Source: Plicaturopsis crispa FD-325 SS-3 (lineage: Eukaryota; Basidiomycota; Agaricomycetes; Amylocorticiales; Amylocorticiaceae). Taken from it: DNA of 42,463 nucleotides. Below the pieces are notes generated by a model. That model did not search any database, was not told where the DNA came from, and was given only the letters and a program-made list of their open reading frames with translations. Each line of letters opens with the position of its first letter. Positions within the stretch are counted from its first letter, which is position 1. The stretch is from assembly GCA_000827205.1 (NCBI GenBank), contig KN832559.1:1591308-1633770 (forward strand), written 5' to 3'. Of the stretch, positions 41,674-42,463 are shown piece after piece. Position numbers and translations under genes: made by a program.

Positions 41674-42463
41674 TGTTGGGATATACGGTCAATCTACCTA
41701 GTATTCGTGTTCGTCCCTTCTCTATTTCCTTATTCGGACTTAGCCCCTATGTGAACTTCCTTCGGACGGTTATTCGGACTCCGGAACTTCGTTGGACATT
41801 TTCGAGTCGTTCTCACTTTGCATGTCTCATCTTCGATACTGAAGCTGAGACGTGAGTACAATCATTCTATACTTACATTCACTTTAACTAAGCATTCCTT
41901 TACCTAGTCTATTGTTAGGTACATACTGCAATGCTATCATCTTCGATACTGAAGCTGAGACTCTATTGTTAGCTGCCTGATATTACACCTACAGGTTATT
42001 GAGCCCCGGCCGGTCATGACAGACGCAATCCTCGCCACCTCGCAAACTCTCGCTATTCCAAAGCTCCGTGACGACGGAAGCAACTGGGCGGACTATGAGC
42101 CGCGCACAAAGAGAGCGATGGGGGCAAAGGGGTTACTTGCGCATCTCGAAGGCCGTGCCAGGCAGCCGACACCCCTCGTATTGATCAGTGGTGTGTACTC
42201 TATTGATGGTATCAGCCCGGCGACGGAAGAGCAGATAGAGGCGAAGGAGAAGAAGATCGCGGACTACGAGCAACGTGAAAACATGGCTCAGCATCTCATC
42301 CTATCCTCGACCTCGCCCCGCCTTTCCAACACGCTTCTGAAGCTCACCACGGCTCAGGCCATGTGGGAGGCCGTGAAGCATGACGCCACTACCGTCAGCA
42401 AACTCACCCAGGTCGACATCCTGAACCAGCTGCAGAACATGCGGTGTGGTTCGTCGTCCGATC
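41674..42463 (+). mobile_element. Ty1/copia LTR retrotransposon, 5' part only
   Basis: The 5' LTR runs from TGTTGGGATA at 41674 to CCTACA ending at 41993 (320 bp), with the usual TG...CA ends and a short imperfect inverted match (TGTTGG/CCTACA). It carries TTCGGAC motifs and an internal 25-bp duplication. A primer-binding-like GGTTATTGAGCCCC follows directly at 41994. The gag region begins with ATG at 42016 (MTDAILATSQTLAIPKLRDD) and shows the copia-type gag pattern WADYEPRTKRAM, LLAHLEGRA, MWEAVKHDATTVSKLTQVD. The rest lies to the right of the window. The part in view looks whole, suggesting a fairly recent copy; age cannot be judged without the 3' LTR. Confidence 0.82.
41827..41961 (+). repeat. 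Internal 25-bp direct duplication inside the copia LTR
   Basis: A perfect 25-bp direct repeat containing CTTCGATACTGAAGCTGAGA lies at 41827-41851 and 41937-41961, 110 bases apart. A second short repeat, TCTATTGTTAG, lies at 41908-41918 and 41962-41972. Both fall within the LTR and look like a local duplication. Confidence 0.75.

Noticed and set aside
1-42463. tRNA, rRNA genes or CRISPR-like arrays
   Set aside because: No cloverleaf arm signatures, ribosomal sequence or spaced repeats were seen on either strand.

Overview
The window looks like nuclear DNA of a filamentous basidiomycete, most likely an Agaricomycete. Genes are densely packed on both strands and broken by many short introns, mostly about 50-65 nt. 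Families typical of this group are present: a DUF6534-type membrane protein, a short heme-thiolate peroxidase, a GH78-type secreted enzyme, an F-box protein, a RecQ-like helicase and a DUF6589-type protein. All product names come from reading translations and splice sites by eye; no database search was run.

Layout. 1-2974 (-): SNF2/RING DNA translocase, cut by the window edge. 3377-5336 (-): an unrecognised gene that looks decayed. 5381-6080 (+): a frame-broken hypothetical gene. 7240-8192 (+): a divergent Ras-like GTPase with a CaaX end. 8545-10485 (-): a DUF6534-like seven-helix protein. 11109-13621 (-): a secreted GH78-like glycosidase. 14410-16293 (-): an F-box protein interrupted by one in-frame TAG. 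16955-18194 (-): a macrodomain protein, head to head with the GPI-anchor enzyme MCD4/PIG-N (18474-22415, +). 22513-23378 (-): heme-thiolate peroxidase. 23752-24165 (-): Fmp46-like thioredoxin-fold protein. 24678-~25740 (-): an unrecognised, conserved-looking gene, divergent from an L-amino-acid/amine oxidase (25939-28564, +). 29231-31018 (-): single-pass membrane protein, divergent from ESCRT-II VPS36 (31740-34004, +). 34278-35836 (-): mitochondrial 2-oxodicarboxylate carrier. 36033-36536 (+): SRP9. The right end, 37015-42463, is accessory: a RecQ-like helicase faces a DUF6589-type gene tail to tail, and the DUF6589 gene is cut at its 5' side by the 5' LTR of a Ty1/copia element that runs out of the window.

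Most of the window is a mix of housekeeping functions (GPI anchors, endosomal sorting, protein targeting, mitochondrial transport) and lineage-specific genes; I see no biosynthetic cluster. The most unusual part is the convergent RecQ/DUF6589 pair, which may be a mobile or selfish cassette. Other points are three inferred GC-AG introns, two genes with in-frame amber codons, and a Ras-like GTPase with a changed switch I and P-loop.
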